This document shows positions 17,087 to 26,802 of a stretch of DNA of 64,000 nt, piece after piece. Source of the DNA: NAK19 sp034434515. Its GTDB lineage: Bacteria; Chloroflexota; Anaerolineae; Anaerolineales; UBA4823. The stretch is taken from contig DAOTZA010000110.1 of the NCBI GenBank assembly GCA_034434515.1, positions 1-64,000 of the forward strand. Direction: 5' to 3'. Position 1 is the stretch's first letter. Every line of letters begins with the position of its first letter. The position numbers and the translations under genes are program-made. The notes beneath the pieces were generated by a model. That model searched no databases and was not told where the DNA came from. It saw only the letters and a program-made list of their open reading frames with translations.

Positions 17087-19330
17087 ATGCGCATAGACAA
17101 TTTGTTGTCCATTCTGCCCGAATCATACAGCCAACTCGATCGGGAAATTATTCTCAAGGCTTATCACGTCGCGGAAGAAGCCCACCGGGGACAAAAACGC
17201 GCTTCGGGTGAGCCATATATTAATCATTGCGTTGCTGTTGCCGGTATCTTAGCAGAAATGCATGTACCACCGGAAGTAATTGTAGCGGCTTTGCTTCATG
17301 ACACGGTTGAAGATACTACGATTACATTGGAAGATATCCGACAAATGTTTGGCGATCGGGTTGCTATGCTGGTGGATGGAGTTACGAAGTTGACGAACCT
17401 GCCTCGAGTGTCGCGCGGCGATCAACAGGCAGAAGCGGTAGAACAGGAAGAGATTGTCCGCGAAATGGCAGAAAAGCGAGGTTTGCCCGACCCGGAAGTC
17501 GAAGCTGCACAAATGATGCGCAGTCGGCGCTATGATGCTGTTTCCGAGACTTTACGCAAAACCTTTTTGGCGATGGGGGAAGATGTCAATGTGGTTTTGA
17601 TCAAATTAGCTGATCGCCTGCATAACATGCGGACACTTGCCTATATGCCTGAGCATAAACGAAAGCGAATTGCACAACAGACCCTGGATATCTTTGCTCC
17701 GCTTGCGAATAGATTAGGCATCTGGAATATGAAATGGGAGTTAGAAGATTTAAGCTTTCGCTATGTGGAACCCGAAAAATACAAAGAGATTGCTGACTTG
17801 CTCGCAGCACGTCGGTCGCAGCGCGAAGCGGAAATGGAAACCATCAAAGCAAAGTTAACCGCCTGTTTAAGCAAGGCTGGCATCCAGGCTGAAATCACGG
17901 CGCGTCCGAAGCATATTTACTCAATTTACATGAAAATGAAACGGAAGGGGATTCCATTTGATATGGTTTATGATGTTAGAGGGGTCAGAATCATTGTCGC
18001 CGACATTCCTACCTGTTATGCCGCGTTAGGGGTCATTCACACCAATTGGCGGCCAATTCCTGGTGCTTTTGACGATTATATAGCGGCGCCAAAAGACAAT
18101 TTTTATCGATCACTTCACACCGCAGTTATTTTCGATGATGGAAAAACCCTTGAATTTCAAATCCGTACGCCTGAAATGCACCAGAACGCTGAATACGGTA
18201 TTGCTGCTCATTGGCGCTACAAAGAAGGGGTCTCCAGAGATGATGAATACGAAAAGCGCTTACTCTGGTTGCGTTCTCTGATGGAGTGGCGACAGGACGT
18301 TGCTGATGCCAGAGAGTTTCTGGACAGCATGAAGACGGATGTCTTTCAGGATCGGGTTTATGTGTTTACCCCGAAAGGCGATATTATAGACTTGCCAGCA
18401 AAATCGACTCCGATAGATTTTGCATACCATGTTCACACGGATATCGGTCACAGGTGCCGCGGAGCAAAAGTCAATGGCAAATTGGTTTCTTTGGATTACA
18501 CATTAAAAACCGGAGATCAGGTTGAAATCTTAACCGCAAAGCGCGGCGGACCAAGTCGGGATTGGCTCAATCCGAACCTGGGATTGGTGCGAACGCAAAG
18601 AGCCAAGGCAAAAATTCGCCAATGGTTTAAGAAACAAGCCCGTGATCAGAACATCAGTCAGGGTAAAGTATTAATCGAAAAAGAATTACGTCGCCTGGGA
18701 TTATTAGATATCAATCTGGAGAGATTGGCAAAAGAATTTGATTTGAAATCCACCGATGATTTGTTTGAAGCAGTGGGATGTGGGGATATTAACATCGGAA
18801 GAATCGTCAATCACCTCACATTGGGAGAAAAAGAAACTGCTCCAAGCGAGATGCCACAACCTCGCCCGGCGGCAGAGCCCAGCCGAAAAGATGAATCGGT
18901 GACTGTTTTGGGCTTGAAAGGGTTATTAACCAATATCGCTCGCTGTTGCAATCCAGCTCCTGGCGATGAAATCATTGGCTATATCACCAGAGGGCGGGGT
19001 GCTACCATCCATCGCCAAGATTGCCCGAATATTATGCGTATCCGGGATCGAGAACGTCTGGTAAAAGTATCCTGGGGTGAACCCAAAAGCACCTACCCAG
19101 TCCCAATTCGGATTACAGCTTATGATCGCAACGGTTTGATGAAAGACATTTCAACCCTGGTAGCAGATGAGGGAGTCAATATGTCTTCGATTGCAGTAGA
19201 AACCAGCCGTAATCTGGCAATGATCAATATTACTTTAGAGGTACATGACATTGCTGAGTTGAGTCGTCTGCTCGATCGTTTGGAGAATTTGCCCAATGTC
19301 ATTGAGGCAATCCGGGTTAGACCGGGATAA
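17087..19330 (+). CDS. rel: Bifunctional (p)ppGpp synthetase/hydrolase Rel
   Basis: A 747-residue RelA/SpoT homologue that makes and degrades the stringent-response alarmone. Domains in order: HD hydrolase (HDTVEDT near 67-75), synthetase (RPKHIYSIYMKM and YDVRGVRI around 280-310), TGS (about 410-470, VYVFTPKGDI), a helical and zinc-finger region (CCNPAPGDEI around 628), and a C-terminal ACT domain (about 675-747). Both the HD and synthetase motifs are intact, so it is predicted to be bifunctional. It starts at ATG 17087. The stop is followed by the promoter of the next small gene. Confidence 0.96.
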   Translation: MRIDNLLSILPESYSQLDREIILKAYHVAEEAHRGQKRASGEPYINHCVAVAGILAEMHVPPEVIVAALLHDTVEDTTITLEDIRQMFGDRVAMLVDGVTKLTNLPRVSRGDQQAEAVEQEEIVREMAEKRGLPDPEVEAAQMMRSRRYDAVSETLRKTFLAMGEDVNVVLIKLADRLHNMRTLAYMPEHKRKRIAQQTLDIFAPLANRLGIWNMKWELEDLSFRYVEPEKYKEIADLLAARRSQREAEMETIKAKLTACLSKAGIQAEITARPKHIYSIYMKMKRKGIPFDMVYDVRGVRIIVADIPTCYAALGVIHTNWRPIPGAFDDYIAAPKDNFYRSLHTAVIFDDGKTLEFQIRTPEMHQNAEYGIAAHWRYKEGVSRDDEYEKRLLWLRSLMEWRQDVADAREFLDSMKTDVFQDRVYVFTPKGDIIDLPAKSTPIDFAYHVHTDIGHRCRGAKVNGKLVSLDYTLKTGDQVEILTAKRGGPSRDWLNPNLGLVRTQRAKAKIRQWFKKQARDQNISQGKVLIEKELRRLGLLDINLERLAKEFDLKSTDDLFEAVGCGDINIGRIVNHLTLGEKETAPSEMPQPRPAAEPSRKDESVTVLGLKGLLTNIARCCNPAPGDEIIGYITRGRGATIHRQDCPNIMRIRDRERLVKVSWGEPKSTYPVPIRITAYDRNGLMKDISTLVADEGVNMSSIAVETSRNLAMINITLEVHDIAELSRLLDRLENLPNVIEAIRVRPG

Positions 19331-19337
19331 AATGATC

Positions 19338-19364
19338 TTGACAAAACCACAAGTCTGGTATAAT
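19338..19364 (+). promoter_or_regulatory. Extended -10 promoter of the small Cys/acidic gene
   Basis: Consensus TTGACA (19338-19343) and TATAAT (19359-19364) are only 15 bp apart. TGG directly precedes the -10 box (extended -10), which may offset the short spacer. Confidence 0.7.
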
Positions 19365-19421
19365 TCCGCATCGCCGTTTGCAAGCTAAATGGGTAGGTAA
19401 TATCTTTCAGGAGGTACCGAA

Positions 19422-19655
19422 ATGCCACGCATACGCTGTCATTACCTGGATTGTGTATTTCTTGATGATGGTTATTGCGGTGCAGCAGCGATTGAGATTG
19501 ATCCCGATGTTGGCTGCATGACCTTCAAGCGGGCTGATGATCTCGATGTAGAAGAAGACTGGGAGGATGAAGAAGAAGAACTCATCGATGAAGACGAATG
19601 GGACGAACTAGAAGATGAGGATGATCTGTGGATCGACGATGACGAAGACTATTAG
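19422..19655 (+). CDS. Small Cys-containing protein with a very acidic tail
   Basis: A 77-residue protein of unknown function. Residues 1-36 hold four spaced Cys (6, 11, 19, 32) in a pattern that resembles small metal-binding proteins such as the DUF1540 type. From residue 39 to 77, 28 of 39 residues are Asp or Glu. The gene has a strong AGGAGG site and its own promoter. It ends two bases before the PfkB-type kinase gene. It could be a metal-binding or nucleic-acid-mimicking regulator, but nothing in the sequence decides this. Confidence 0.75.
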   Translation: MPRIRCHYLDCVFLDDGYCGAAAIEIDPDVGCMTFKRADDLDVEEDWEDEEEELIDEDEWDELEDEDDLWIDDDEDY

Positions 19656-19657
19656 GC

Positions 19658-20581
19658 ATGGTTAATGCGGTTGTCTTTGGCAATGTTACGCTAGATGTTC
19701 TTTGTCATACAGTAGATGATGTGCCACGTTACGAGTCCGTGTCCTTTGATCGGGCGGTGCTCTCACCTGGCGGGTGTGCATCAAACGTGGCTGTAGGACT
19801 GGCTGCATTAGGAATTCCTACAGCTTTAATCTGTAAAATTGGCACGGATGTGGCGGCAGAACTTATCCGAAAAACCTGGTCGAAGTTTCATCTAAATCTG
19901 GAATATGTAAAGACTGAAGCTTCAGTTCACACAGCGGTGAGCGTTGGTCTGGTGGATCACGATGCCCAACCACGCTTTATCCATACACCTGGCGCAAATC
20001 GCTACCTGTCGATTGATGATTTTCCACAAGAGTTATTCGAGTTTGCTGATATAAAGGTGCTCCACATTGCGGGATTTTTTGTCTTGCCGGGTTTCCTAGA
20101 TGAACGCTTGAAGGATTTCTTAAAACGTGCAAGGCAGGCTGGGTGGATCGTTACTTTAGATGTAGTGAACTCAAAGCGCTATTGGAAACCAGAATTCTTG
20201 TTTCCTTGTTTGAGCGAAATCGATATCTTCCTGTGCAACCGCAATGAGGCAATGAAACTGACCGGCTATGGCGATATTGAGGGAAGCGCTCAGCAGTTAC
20301 GCCAATCAGGCGCAAGGACTGTGATTATTAAGGCGGGAAAGGATGGGTGTTTTCTTCATAGCGATGAGCGAATTGCAATGATTCCAACGCAGAGCGTTGA
20401 GGTGGTCGATACCACTGGGGCAGGGGATGCGTTTGCAGCTGGCTTGATTGCAGCGATTGTAAAAGGAAATAACCTTTATGAAGCCTGTTTACAAGGAAAT
20501 GCCTGTGGGGCAAAAGTTGTTCAGGAGCTTGGTACCATAAGTTACTGGGAGAAACAACTGCAGGAAGAAATGAAAGATTAA
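19658..20581 (+). CDS. PfkB-family carbohydrate/nucleoside kinase
   Basis: A 307-residue ribokinase-like enzyme that phosphorylates a sugar or nucleoside with ATP. Motifs: the N-terminal GGCASNVAVGLAALG substrate-site glycine motif and the C-terminal DTTGAGDAFAAGL anion hole with the catalytic Asp. The N-terminal GNVTLDV matches the family's first strand. The substrate cannot be told from the sequence. It sits two bases after the small acidic gene and shares its promoter. Confidence 0.92.
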   Translation: MVNAVVFGNVTLDVLCHTVDDVPRYESVSFDRAVLSPGGCASNVAVGLAALGIPTALICKIGTDVAAELIRKTWSKFHLNLEYVKTEASVHTAVSVGLVDHDAQPRFIHTPGANRYLSIDDFPQELFEFADIKVLHIAGFFVLPGFLDERLKDFLKRARQAGWIVTLDVVNSKRYWKPEFLFPCLSEIDIFLCNRNEAMKLTGYGDIEGSAQQLRQSGARTVIIKAGKDGCFLHSDERIAMIPTQSVEVVDTTGAGDAFAAGLIAAIVKGNNLYEACLQGNACGAKVVQELGTISYWEKQLQEEMKD

Positions 20582-20659
20582 AGATTTATGAGGTGATTGT
20601 TTGGGCTTTGTGATGTTGTGTTCTTGAAACAATATTGCGCATAGCCATTAAATAAAACC

Positions 20660-21388
20660 ATGAAACCTAACTTAACAAAAAACAACAAACAAACAAAACT
20701 ACTCATCACTATCACAATCACAGCCATCGCCTGCCAGACATCCCTACCAGGACTCATAGCTACGGACACTCCACTCAAAAATGAAGAACAGATAACACCA
20801 ACAGCCTTCTTTCTCCTACTTACCCCCACAGCACCAAAAATAACGCCAAGTTCATTAACCCCATTGGAAATCCCCAATACAGTGGGCGAGGGGGAGGGGG
20901 TATTCACCGAGAGAGAGCAAACACCCACGCCACTTTCGACTTTTTCCCCCACATCCACCCCACAGACAATCCTGATCTATCTACAACCACAATCGCCTGT
21001 TTATCTTGTCAATTTCCTGCACCCTGAACTGGGTTGCACATGGTCAGGAGTAGCCGGACAAATTTTCAACCGTGCTGGAGAACCTGTTAATGGTTTGATT
21101 GTGGAAATCAACGGTGAATTGGATGGCAATCCATTTCTCGGTCTGGGTTTGACCGGAACGTCGCTTCCTATTGGACCAGGAGGATATGAGATTCAGCTCT
21201 CGAATAAACCACTCAAATCTAATCACTCTCTACATTTACGCATTTTTGACCAACAGGGTAATCAATTGAATGAAACCCTTCCATTAGTTACGTATAATGA
21301 CTGTCAGAAAAATTTAATCATAATCAACTTTACTTTTTTAAATGAGCCCCTCAAAGAAAAGACTTATTTCCCTCTCATATTTCGATAA
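20660..21388 (+). CDS. Putative secreted Pro/Thr-rich protein
   Basis: A 242-residue protein with a basic N terminus, a hydrophobic stretch (about 14-24) and AIAC as a weak lipobox. A long Thr/Pro-rich linker (about 45-105) follows, then a beta-rich domain (about 108-230) with two Cys that may be disulfide-bonded. It ends in YFPLIFR, like the aromatic-Pro-Leu-hydrophobic-Arg/Lys ends I recall on many Chloroflexota exported proteins. No ribosome-binding site precedes ATG 20660. A TTGAAA (20623) with an ATTAAA-like -10 would place the transcription start close to the ATG, so it may be leaderless. Its 5' half is A/C-rich and unlike its neighbours. Function unknown. Confidence 0.7.
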   Translation: MKPNLTKNNKQTKLLITITITAIACQTSLPGLIATDTPLKNEEQITPTAFFLLLTPTAPKITPSSLTPLEIPNTVGEGEGVFTEREQTPTPLSTFSPTSTPQTILIYLQPQSPVYLVNFLHPELGCTWSGVAGQIFNRAGEPVNGLIVEINGELDGNPFLGLGLTGTSLPIGPGGYEIQLSNKPLKSNHSLHLRIFDQQGNQLNETLPLVTYNDCQKNLIIINFTFLNEPLKEKTYFPLIFR

Positions 21389-21394
21389 GCAGAC

Positions 21395-21967
21395 ATGGCG
21401 TTTAGGTTTTCTTTTAATCACTTTGACTGGATCGCTCCTATATACGATCGCCTCATTCCTGGATCAAACATTGAGCTGCTAATCCATCACGGAAACTTTC
21501 CATGTGATGGTAAAGTATTAGATGTGGGGGGAGGTACAGGAAGAGTAACCCGTGAACTGCTTAATATCCAACCCAACGTCATCCTTGTAGATAGCAGTCT
21601 TGGAATGTTAAGAGTAGCCAACCAAAACCTGAGAATCAATCTTACTCTCTGTATGGCAGAGAAATTGCCCTTCTTGTCTGACAGCTTTGAAAGGGTGATT
21701 CTGATTGACACATTGCACCATGTATTGGATGCATCCATTGCCTTGAGAGAATGCCTGCGTGTCCTCAAAGACGATGGGCTGCTAATCATCCAAGAGCCAG
21801 ATATCGAACAGTGGGGTGGAAAACTTATAGCTCTGTTTGAAAAATTACTCCTTATGCGCAGCCATTTATTAAGCATCAAAGAGGTACAAAATTTCCTTGT
21901 GCCGTTTGCAAAAGAAATTATGGTCGAGCGTGGTTATCAACAATATTGGATTGTGTGTCGCAAATGA
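21395..21967 (+). CDS. Class I SAM-dependent methyltransferase
   Basis: A 190-residue methyltransferase type 11 protein. Motif I is VLDVGGGTGRVTREL (SAM binding), motif II is VILVDSSLGML and motif IV is RVILIDTLHHV. It resembles the UbiE/BioC-like family. The C terminus is short and no substrate domain is present. It starts 6 bases after the previous stop. It ends 2 bases from the stop of convergent hypE. The substrate is unknown. Confidence 0.85.
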   Translation: MAFRFSFNHFDWIAPIYDRLIPGSNIELLIHHGNFPCDGKVLDVGGGTGRVTRELLNIQPNVILVDSSLGMLRVANQNLRINLTLCMAEKLPFLSDSFERVILIDTLHHVLDASIALRECLRVLKDDGLLIIQEPDIEQWGGKLIALFEKLLLMRSHLLSIKEVQNFLVPFAKEIMVERGYQQYWIVCRK

Positions 21968-21969
21968 TC

Positions 21970-23058
21970 TCAACAAATCCGGGGCAACAATTCTCCAGAC
22001 AGCATGTCAATGAGACGTGTACTGCCCATGGTCGTTTTGAGTAGCACTTTTTTAGGATGTTCTGCGACGACTTGACCGATTACTGTAGCTTGATTGCCGT
22101 ATTTGTTAGCTTGAATGGCTTTCAAGACCCGATCTGTGCCGGTTGGATCGACAAAAAACACACATTTCCCCTCGTTTGCCATATAGAGTGGGTCAAAACC
22201 TAACATCTCACAAACGGAAACCACCGTCTCTTTAACCGGAATAACAGCCTCATCAACGATGATCCCTACATTAGATTGGCGGGCTATCTCATTAAGGGTT
22301 GTTGCCAATCCTCCACGGGTTGGGTCTCGCATGGCATGAATTGCATTGCCTTGCCCCTGTTCGCCTGCTTCCAGAGCCTCTGCAATTAAGTGGTTAAGCG
22401 GAGCAACATCGCTTTCCAAATCGGATAGAAAACCCAAATCTCCCCGCGCCTGCAATACAGCTACACCATGCTCGCCTAGTGGACCGGACAAAATGATCTG
22501 ATCACCAACTTTGGCATTGCGTCCACTAATTTGAAGAGCTCTAGGACGAACACCAATTCCACTCGTGTTAATAAATATTCCATCCCCTTTACCCCGTTCG
22601 ACAACCTTCGTGTCTCCAGCAACAATGGCAACCCCAGCTTCTTTGGCAGACATTGCCATGGAAGAGACGATGTACTCCAGCACCTCGACTTGGAGACCCT
22701 CCTCTAAGATAAAGCCAGCTGTCAGATACAAGGGTCTTGCACCCATCACTGCGACATCGTTTACTGTCCCACAAACAGCCAGCTTACCAATGTCACCACC
22801 CGGAAAGAAAATAGGTGAGATTACATGCGAATCGGTACTGACGACAATTTCCGACTCGCGCTCGATAGCCGGCAATGCAACACCATCATCGCCCTGGTCA
22901 AGCAACGGATTAGTGAAATGGGTTGCAAAAACTCTTTGAATGAGGTCATAAGTCAATCTTCCTCCACTGCCATGTCCGATGACAATCTGTTCGGAATGGG
23001 TGAGGGGCAGGGGACAGTATGCTCCTAAAAAATCTATCGTTTGATGTTCGTCAGACAT
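21970..23058 (-). CDS. hypE: Hydrogenase maturation factor HypE
   Basis: A 362-residue ATP-dependent enzyme of the PurM/AIR-synthase fold. It dehydrates the carbamoylated C-terminal Cys to a thiocyanate to form CN ligands of the [NiFe] active site. The essential C-terminal PRIC motif is intact. ATP-site features include IGHGSGGRLTYDLI and VVAGDTKVVERG. It overlaps hypD by 8 bases and is the last gene of the hyp operon. Confidence 0.97.
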   Translation of the reverse strand: MSDEHQTIDFLGAYCPLPLTHSEQIVIGHGSGGRLTYDLIQRVFATHFTNPLLDQGDDGVALPAIERESEIVVSTDSHVISPIFFPGGDIGKLAVCGTVNDVAVMGARPLYLTAGFILEEGLQVEVLEYIVSSMAMSAKEAGVAIVAGDTKVVERGKGDGIFINTSGIGVRPRALQISGRNAKVGDQIILSGPLGEHGVAVLQARGDLGFLSDLESDVAPLNHLIAEALEAGEQGQGNAIHAMRDPTRGGLATTLNEIARQSNVGIIVDEAVIPVKETVVSVCEMLGFDPLYMANEGKCVFFVDPTGTDRVLKAIQANKYGNQATVIGQVVAEHPKKVLLKTTMGSTRLIDMLSGELLPRIC

Positions 23059-24169
23059 GATTTATTTCAGGAGACTTAAGAGACCGTGAATACTGATAAT
23101 AGGCTGCACAAGCGCCTTCTGAGGAGACCATGGTTGCCCCCAGGGGATTTTGGGGGGTACAGAGCGTACCAAAGGCAGAACACTCATAGGGCTTCTTGAG
23201 CCCTTGCAAAACTAAGCCGGCAATGCACAAGGGCGATTCTTGCGCTTCAATCTCCTGAGTATCAAAGCGAAGTTCTGCATCATATTTCCTGTATGCATCC
23301 CGCAACTTCCAACCGCTTTTTGGAATCGTTCCGATTCCACGCCACTTTCGATCACACACCTCAAAAACCCGTGTTATCACCTTTTGGGCTGCCTGATTTC
23401 CTTCACAGGTAACCAACCGAGAATAAGCATTTTCCACCTCGAACGTTCCGTTCTCAAGCTGTCGCACTACCCGATAGACACCCTCCAAAATGTCTAAAGG
23501 TTCAAAGCCTGTGACGACAATCGGGACGCGGTACTCTTGCGCAATCGGTAAGTACTCCCAATATCCCATCACGGTACAGACATGTCCGGCAGCGAGAAAA
23601 CCTTGCACGCGATTGCTTGGCGATCCAAGAATAGCTCGCATTGCTGGCGGAACACAGACATGCGAAACCAGCAGACTGAAATTTTCAATCCCCATCGCTT
23701 CAGCTTGCAATACACTCATCGCATTAGCAGGGGCAGTTGTTTCAAACCCAATGGCAAAAAAGACAACCTCTTTCTGGGGATTCTCCTGAGCGATCTTCAA
23801 GCTATCCAGGGGAGAATAAACAACCCGCACATCGCCGCCGTTTGCCTTCACGCTAAACAAATCACCCTTCGAACCAGGTACGCGCAACATGTCCCCATAG
23901 GAGGTAAATATGACATTCGGCAGTGAGGCAATCTGAAGCGCTTTGTCAACCAGCTCCAATGAAGTTACACAAATCGGACAACCTGGCCCATGAATAAACT
24001 CAATCTCCGGTGGCAATAACTGGTCGAGTCCAAATTTCTTTATCGCATGAGTTTGACCGCCACAAATCTCCATAATTGCCCAGGGGCGTGTTACCAGCTT
24101 TTCAATCTGGCGGAGCTTAGCCTGGACAAGTCTGGCATCTCGAAAACCATAACGAAGCTTGGTATCCAT
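23051..24169 (-). CDS. hypD: Hydrogenase maturation factor HypD
   Basis: A 372-residue Fe-S protein that, with HypC, is the scaffold on which the Fe(CN)2CO unit is assembled. Signatures: EICGGQTHAI, HGPGCPICVT, and the C-terminal Cys cluster (GLVLQGLKKPYECSAFG and EGACAAYYQY). It starts three bases after hypC. The length is normal. Confidence 0.97.
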   Translation of the reverse strand: MDTKLRYGFRDARLVQAKLRQIEKLVTRPWAIMEICGGQTHAIKKFGLDQLLPPEIEFIHGPGCPICVTSLELVDKALQIASLPNVIFTSYGDMLRVPGSKGDLFSVKANGGDVRVVYSPLDSLKIAQENPQKEVVFFAIGFETTAPANAMSVLQAEAMGIENFSLLVSHVCVPPAMRAILGSPSNRVQGFLAAGHVCTVMGYWEYLPIAQEYRVPIVVTGFEPLDILEGVYRVVRQLENGTFEVENAYSRLVTCEGNQAAQKVITRVFEVCDRKWRGIGTIPKSGWKLRDAYRKYDAELRFDTQEIEAQESPLCIAGLVLQGLKKPYECSAFGTLCTPQNPLGATMVSSEGACAAYYQYSRSLKSPEINHV

Positions 24170-24172
24170 ACG

Positions 24173-24424
24173 TTAGTCCTGTCTGGGTAATTCCTCTTCC
24201 AGGTTGACGATTTCGTTTAGCAAAGCGAGGGTTTCATTTGCCTCCTCTTCACTAATTACATTCAGCGCAAAGCCCACATGAACTAGCACATATTCCCCCA
24301 CCTGTGCTTCAGGCACGTAGGTAAGGCAAGCCTCACGTACGACACCACCAAAATCAATTTTGCCCATGGTAAGGCCATTGGTTTCATATATCTCCACAAT
24401 CTTTCCTGGCACACCTAAACACAT
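24173..24424 (-). CDS. hypC: Hydrogenase maturation chaperone HypC
   Basis: An 83-residue HypC/HupF chaperone. I chose ATG 24424 because the protein must start MCLGVPGK, with Cys2 binding the iron centre. AGGAGAG lies just upstream. A longer frame to 24472 would overlap hypF and bury Cys2. It works with HypD and delivers the Fe unit to the hydrogenase large subunit. Whether it also serves other enzymes is unknown. Confidence 0.96.
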   Translation of the reverse strand: MCLGVPGKIVEIYETNGLTMGKIDFGGVVREACLTYVPEAQVGEYVLVHVGFALNVISEEEANETLALLNEIVNLEEELPRQD

Positions 24425-24446
24425 CTCACACTCTCCTGTAAATTCT

Positions 24447-26783
24447 TTAATGACCGAAAACTTTTGCTGCAATAGCTACCTGCCCTACTGAAATGCCACC
24501 GTCGTTCGCCGGAACATCTCGATGAGTCAATACCTGAAACCCTGCTTCTTTCAACAACTCAAAAGCCTGTTCCAATAGCGTTATATTTTGCCACACTCCA
24601 CCACTCAGGGCAATCGATTGAATACCAGTCTCTTTGCGGATCATCTGACAGACCTCCAAAACAATCTCCGCTATAGTGCGATGAAAACGCCCTGAAATGA
24701 TTGCCGGCGAAACACCATTAAGAAAATCACTTAAAATCGATTGAATCGTCTTGACTACACTGATTTGGACAGGTAACTTGAACCCGTCTTGAGCAAATAG
24801 CAAGTCATAAGGATATGGAATTTTTCTCTCTTTTGAATAAATTGCTTCCAATTCGATAGCCGCTTGCGCTTCGTAATTGATTGACTGACGCACGCCAATC
24901 AGGGAAGCAACTAGATCAAACATTCTGCCCATACTGGAGGTGTTGACTAGGTTAATCTTATGATGTAATTGGGAATGAAGCAGTTGGCGTTCATCGGCGC
25001 AAAGGGCTTGAATAGGCGGAAGGTTCTCTGGAGTTTCTATTCCAAAATATTCAAGATAAGCCAAGGCAATCCGGGCCGGAAACCGGATTGAACGGTCTCC
25101 GCCTGGCAGAGGGAAATATTGCAGATGAGCTGCTCGTGTATAAGTATGATAAGAGGCAATCAAAAACTCTCCACCCCAAATTGCTCCATCATCACCATAC
25201 CCTGTACCGTCGAATGAAACGCCGATGATTGGGTCATCTGTTTGCCAATCATTATCAGCTAAACAACTGGCAATATGGGCGTGATGGTGTTGAATGGCCA
25301 TGCAGGGGATTTGCTCTTGTTGTGAGCGCTCAAGAGCATAGCGAGTAGATAAATAGTTTGGATGCTTGTCGTGTGCTATGACTTCCGGTCGGATGCGGAA
25401 TAAAGTTTGATAATGCTCGATTCCCTCCTCAAAAGATTGGTACGTTTCGTAATTCTCCAAATCACCAATATGATGGCTGAGGAAGGCATATTCATCCCGA
25501 GTCAGGCAAAAGGTATTTTTTAATTCTGCACCAACTGCTAGGATTTGAGGAACTTTCCAGGGCAGACGTAGCGGATTCGGAGCATAACCACGCGATCTTC
25601 GAACGGGGTAAAAATGAGGCTCATTACCAAGTGAAATTGAACGGACAACCGAATCATCACAGCGGACGTGAATCGGTCGGTTGTGTAGCAAAAACGCATC
25701 TGCAAGGGGTGCTAATTGAGCCAGCGCCTGATCGTTATCGATGGCAATCGGCTCTTCGGAAAGATTTCCACTGGTGAGAACGATCGCTTCCACAGGATAT
25801 TCATGGTAAGCCTGCTGGTCAAAATTATAGAACAACAAATAGTGCAATGGGCTGTAGGGTAGCATAACGCCCAGGAAATTCTGCTTCGGAGCTGTGCCAG
25901 GGACAATGGATGAACCTGGTCTTTTCGGCAATAAAACAATTGGACGTTCTCTGGAGGTCAATAACTGCATCGCGGCTGGGGTGAGAAAACAATGCCGCTC
26001 AACAACTTCCAGATCGGGCATCATCAGTGCAAAGGGTTTATCCACCCTACGCTTACGTTCACGTAATGTGGCAACTGCCTCAGGGTTTTGGGCATCACAG
26101 GCGAGGTGAAAGCCACCAATGCCCTTGATTGCCACAACACGACCAGCTTTGAGCAGTTTTTGAACCGCGCGAATTAGATCAACATCCGCGCTGTTTGTGA
26201 CTTCTTGCCCGCCGATCACCAGGCTCAGGTGAGGCCCACAGACTGCACAAGCTACCGGTTGAGCATGAAAGCGCCGATTTTCCGGGTCGTGGTATTCAGC
26301 AGCGCAATCTGGACATAATGGAAAGCCTGCCATGGTAGTATTCGGACGGTCATAGGGGATCGTCTTTGTTATCGTAAAACGCGGGCCGCAGTTTGTGCAG
26401 TTGATAAAGGGGTAGAGATATCTGCGATTTTGCGGGTCAAAAAGTTCCTGTAAACAATCTGCACAGATCGAGATGTCGGGAGAAATAGGAATAAAAGCCG
26501 TCTCGATATCTTGGGACTCGATGATTTCAAACTTAGTGAAATGATTCTCGGCGACAGGCGTAATTTCGATTTGATCAATCCGAGAAAGCGGTGGTGCTTC
26601 CACACTTAGCCGGTCGATAAAATGGGCAATAGCCTCTTCTTGTCCTTCAACGAGAATCTCAACCCCTGCGCTGGTATTTTTAACCCAGCCAAGCAAATTT
26701 TCCTGATGAGCTAATTTATAAACAAAAGGCCGAAAACCAACACCTTGAACAATACCAGTAATACGAATATACCTACCAGCCAT
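24447..26783 (-). CDS. hypF: Carbamoyltransferase HypF
   Basis: A 778-residue enzyme that converts carbamoyl phosphate and ATP to carbamoyl adenylate and loads HypE. Domains in order: acylphosphatase (GVGFRPFVYKLA, about 1-90), two zinc fingers (CADC...CTNC and CPDC...CAVC, about 107-185), a YrdC domain (about 200-390) and a Kae1-like domain (about 400-778) with HHHAHIASC and SFDGTGYGDDG. All catalytic motifs seem intact. Confidence 0.97.
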   Translation of the reverse strand: MAGRYIRITGIVQGVGFRPFVYKLAHQENLLGWVKNTSAGVEILVEGQEEAIAHFIDRLSVEAPPLSRIDQIEITPVAENHFTKFEIIESQDIETAFIPISPDISICADCLQELFDPQNRRYLYPFINCTNCGPRFTITKTIPYDRPNTTMAGFPLCPDCAAEYHDPENRRFHAQPVACAVCGPHLSLVIGGQEVTNSADVDLIRAVQKLLKAGRVVAIKGIGGFHLACDAQNPEAVATLRERKRRVDKPFALMMPDLEVVERHCFLTPAAMQLLTSRERPIVLLPKRPGSSIVPGTAPKQNFLGVMLPYSPLHYLLFYNFDQQAYHEYPVEAIVLTSGNLSEEPIAIDNDQALAQLAPLADAFLLHNRPIHVRCDDSVVRSISLGNEPHFYPVRRSRGYAPNPLRLPWKVPQILAVGAELKNTFCLTRDEYAFLSHHIGDLENYETYQSFEEGIEHYQTLFRIRPEVIAHDKHPNYLSTRYALERSQQEQIPCMAIQHHHAHIASCLADNDWQTDDPIIGVSFDGTGYGDDGAIWGGEFLIASYHTYTRAAHLQYFPLPGGDRSIRFPARIALAYLEYFGIETPENLPPIQALCADERQLLHSQLHHKINLVNTSSMGRMFDLVASLIGVRQSINYEAQAAIELEAIYSKERKIPYPYDLLFAQDGFKLPVQISVVKTIQSILSDFLNGVSPAIISGRFHRTIAEIVLEVCQMIRKETGIQSIALSGGVWQNITLLEQAFELLKEAGFQVLTHRDVPANDGGISVGQVAIAAKVFGH

Positions 26784-26802
26784 GTCATTTAAGCCCGTTC
26801 CG

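Noticed and set aside
24425..24472. A longer HypC start
   Set aside because: HypC needs Cys directly after the initiator Met. The internal ATG at 24424 provides MCLGVPGK and has a good ribosome-binding site.
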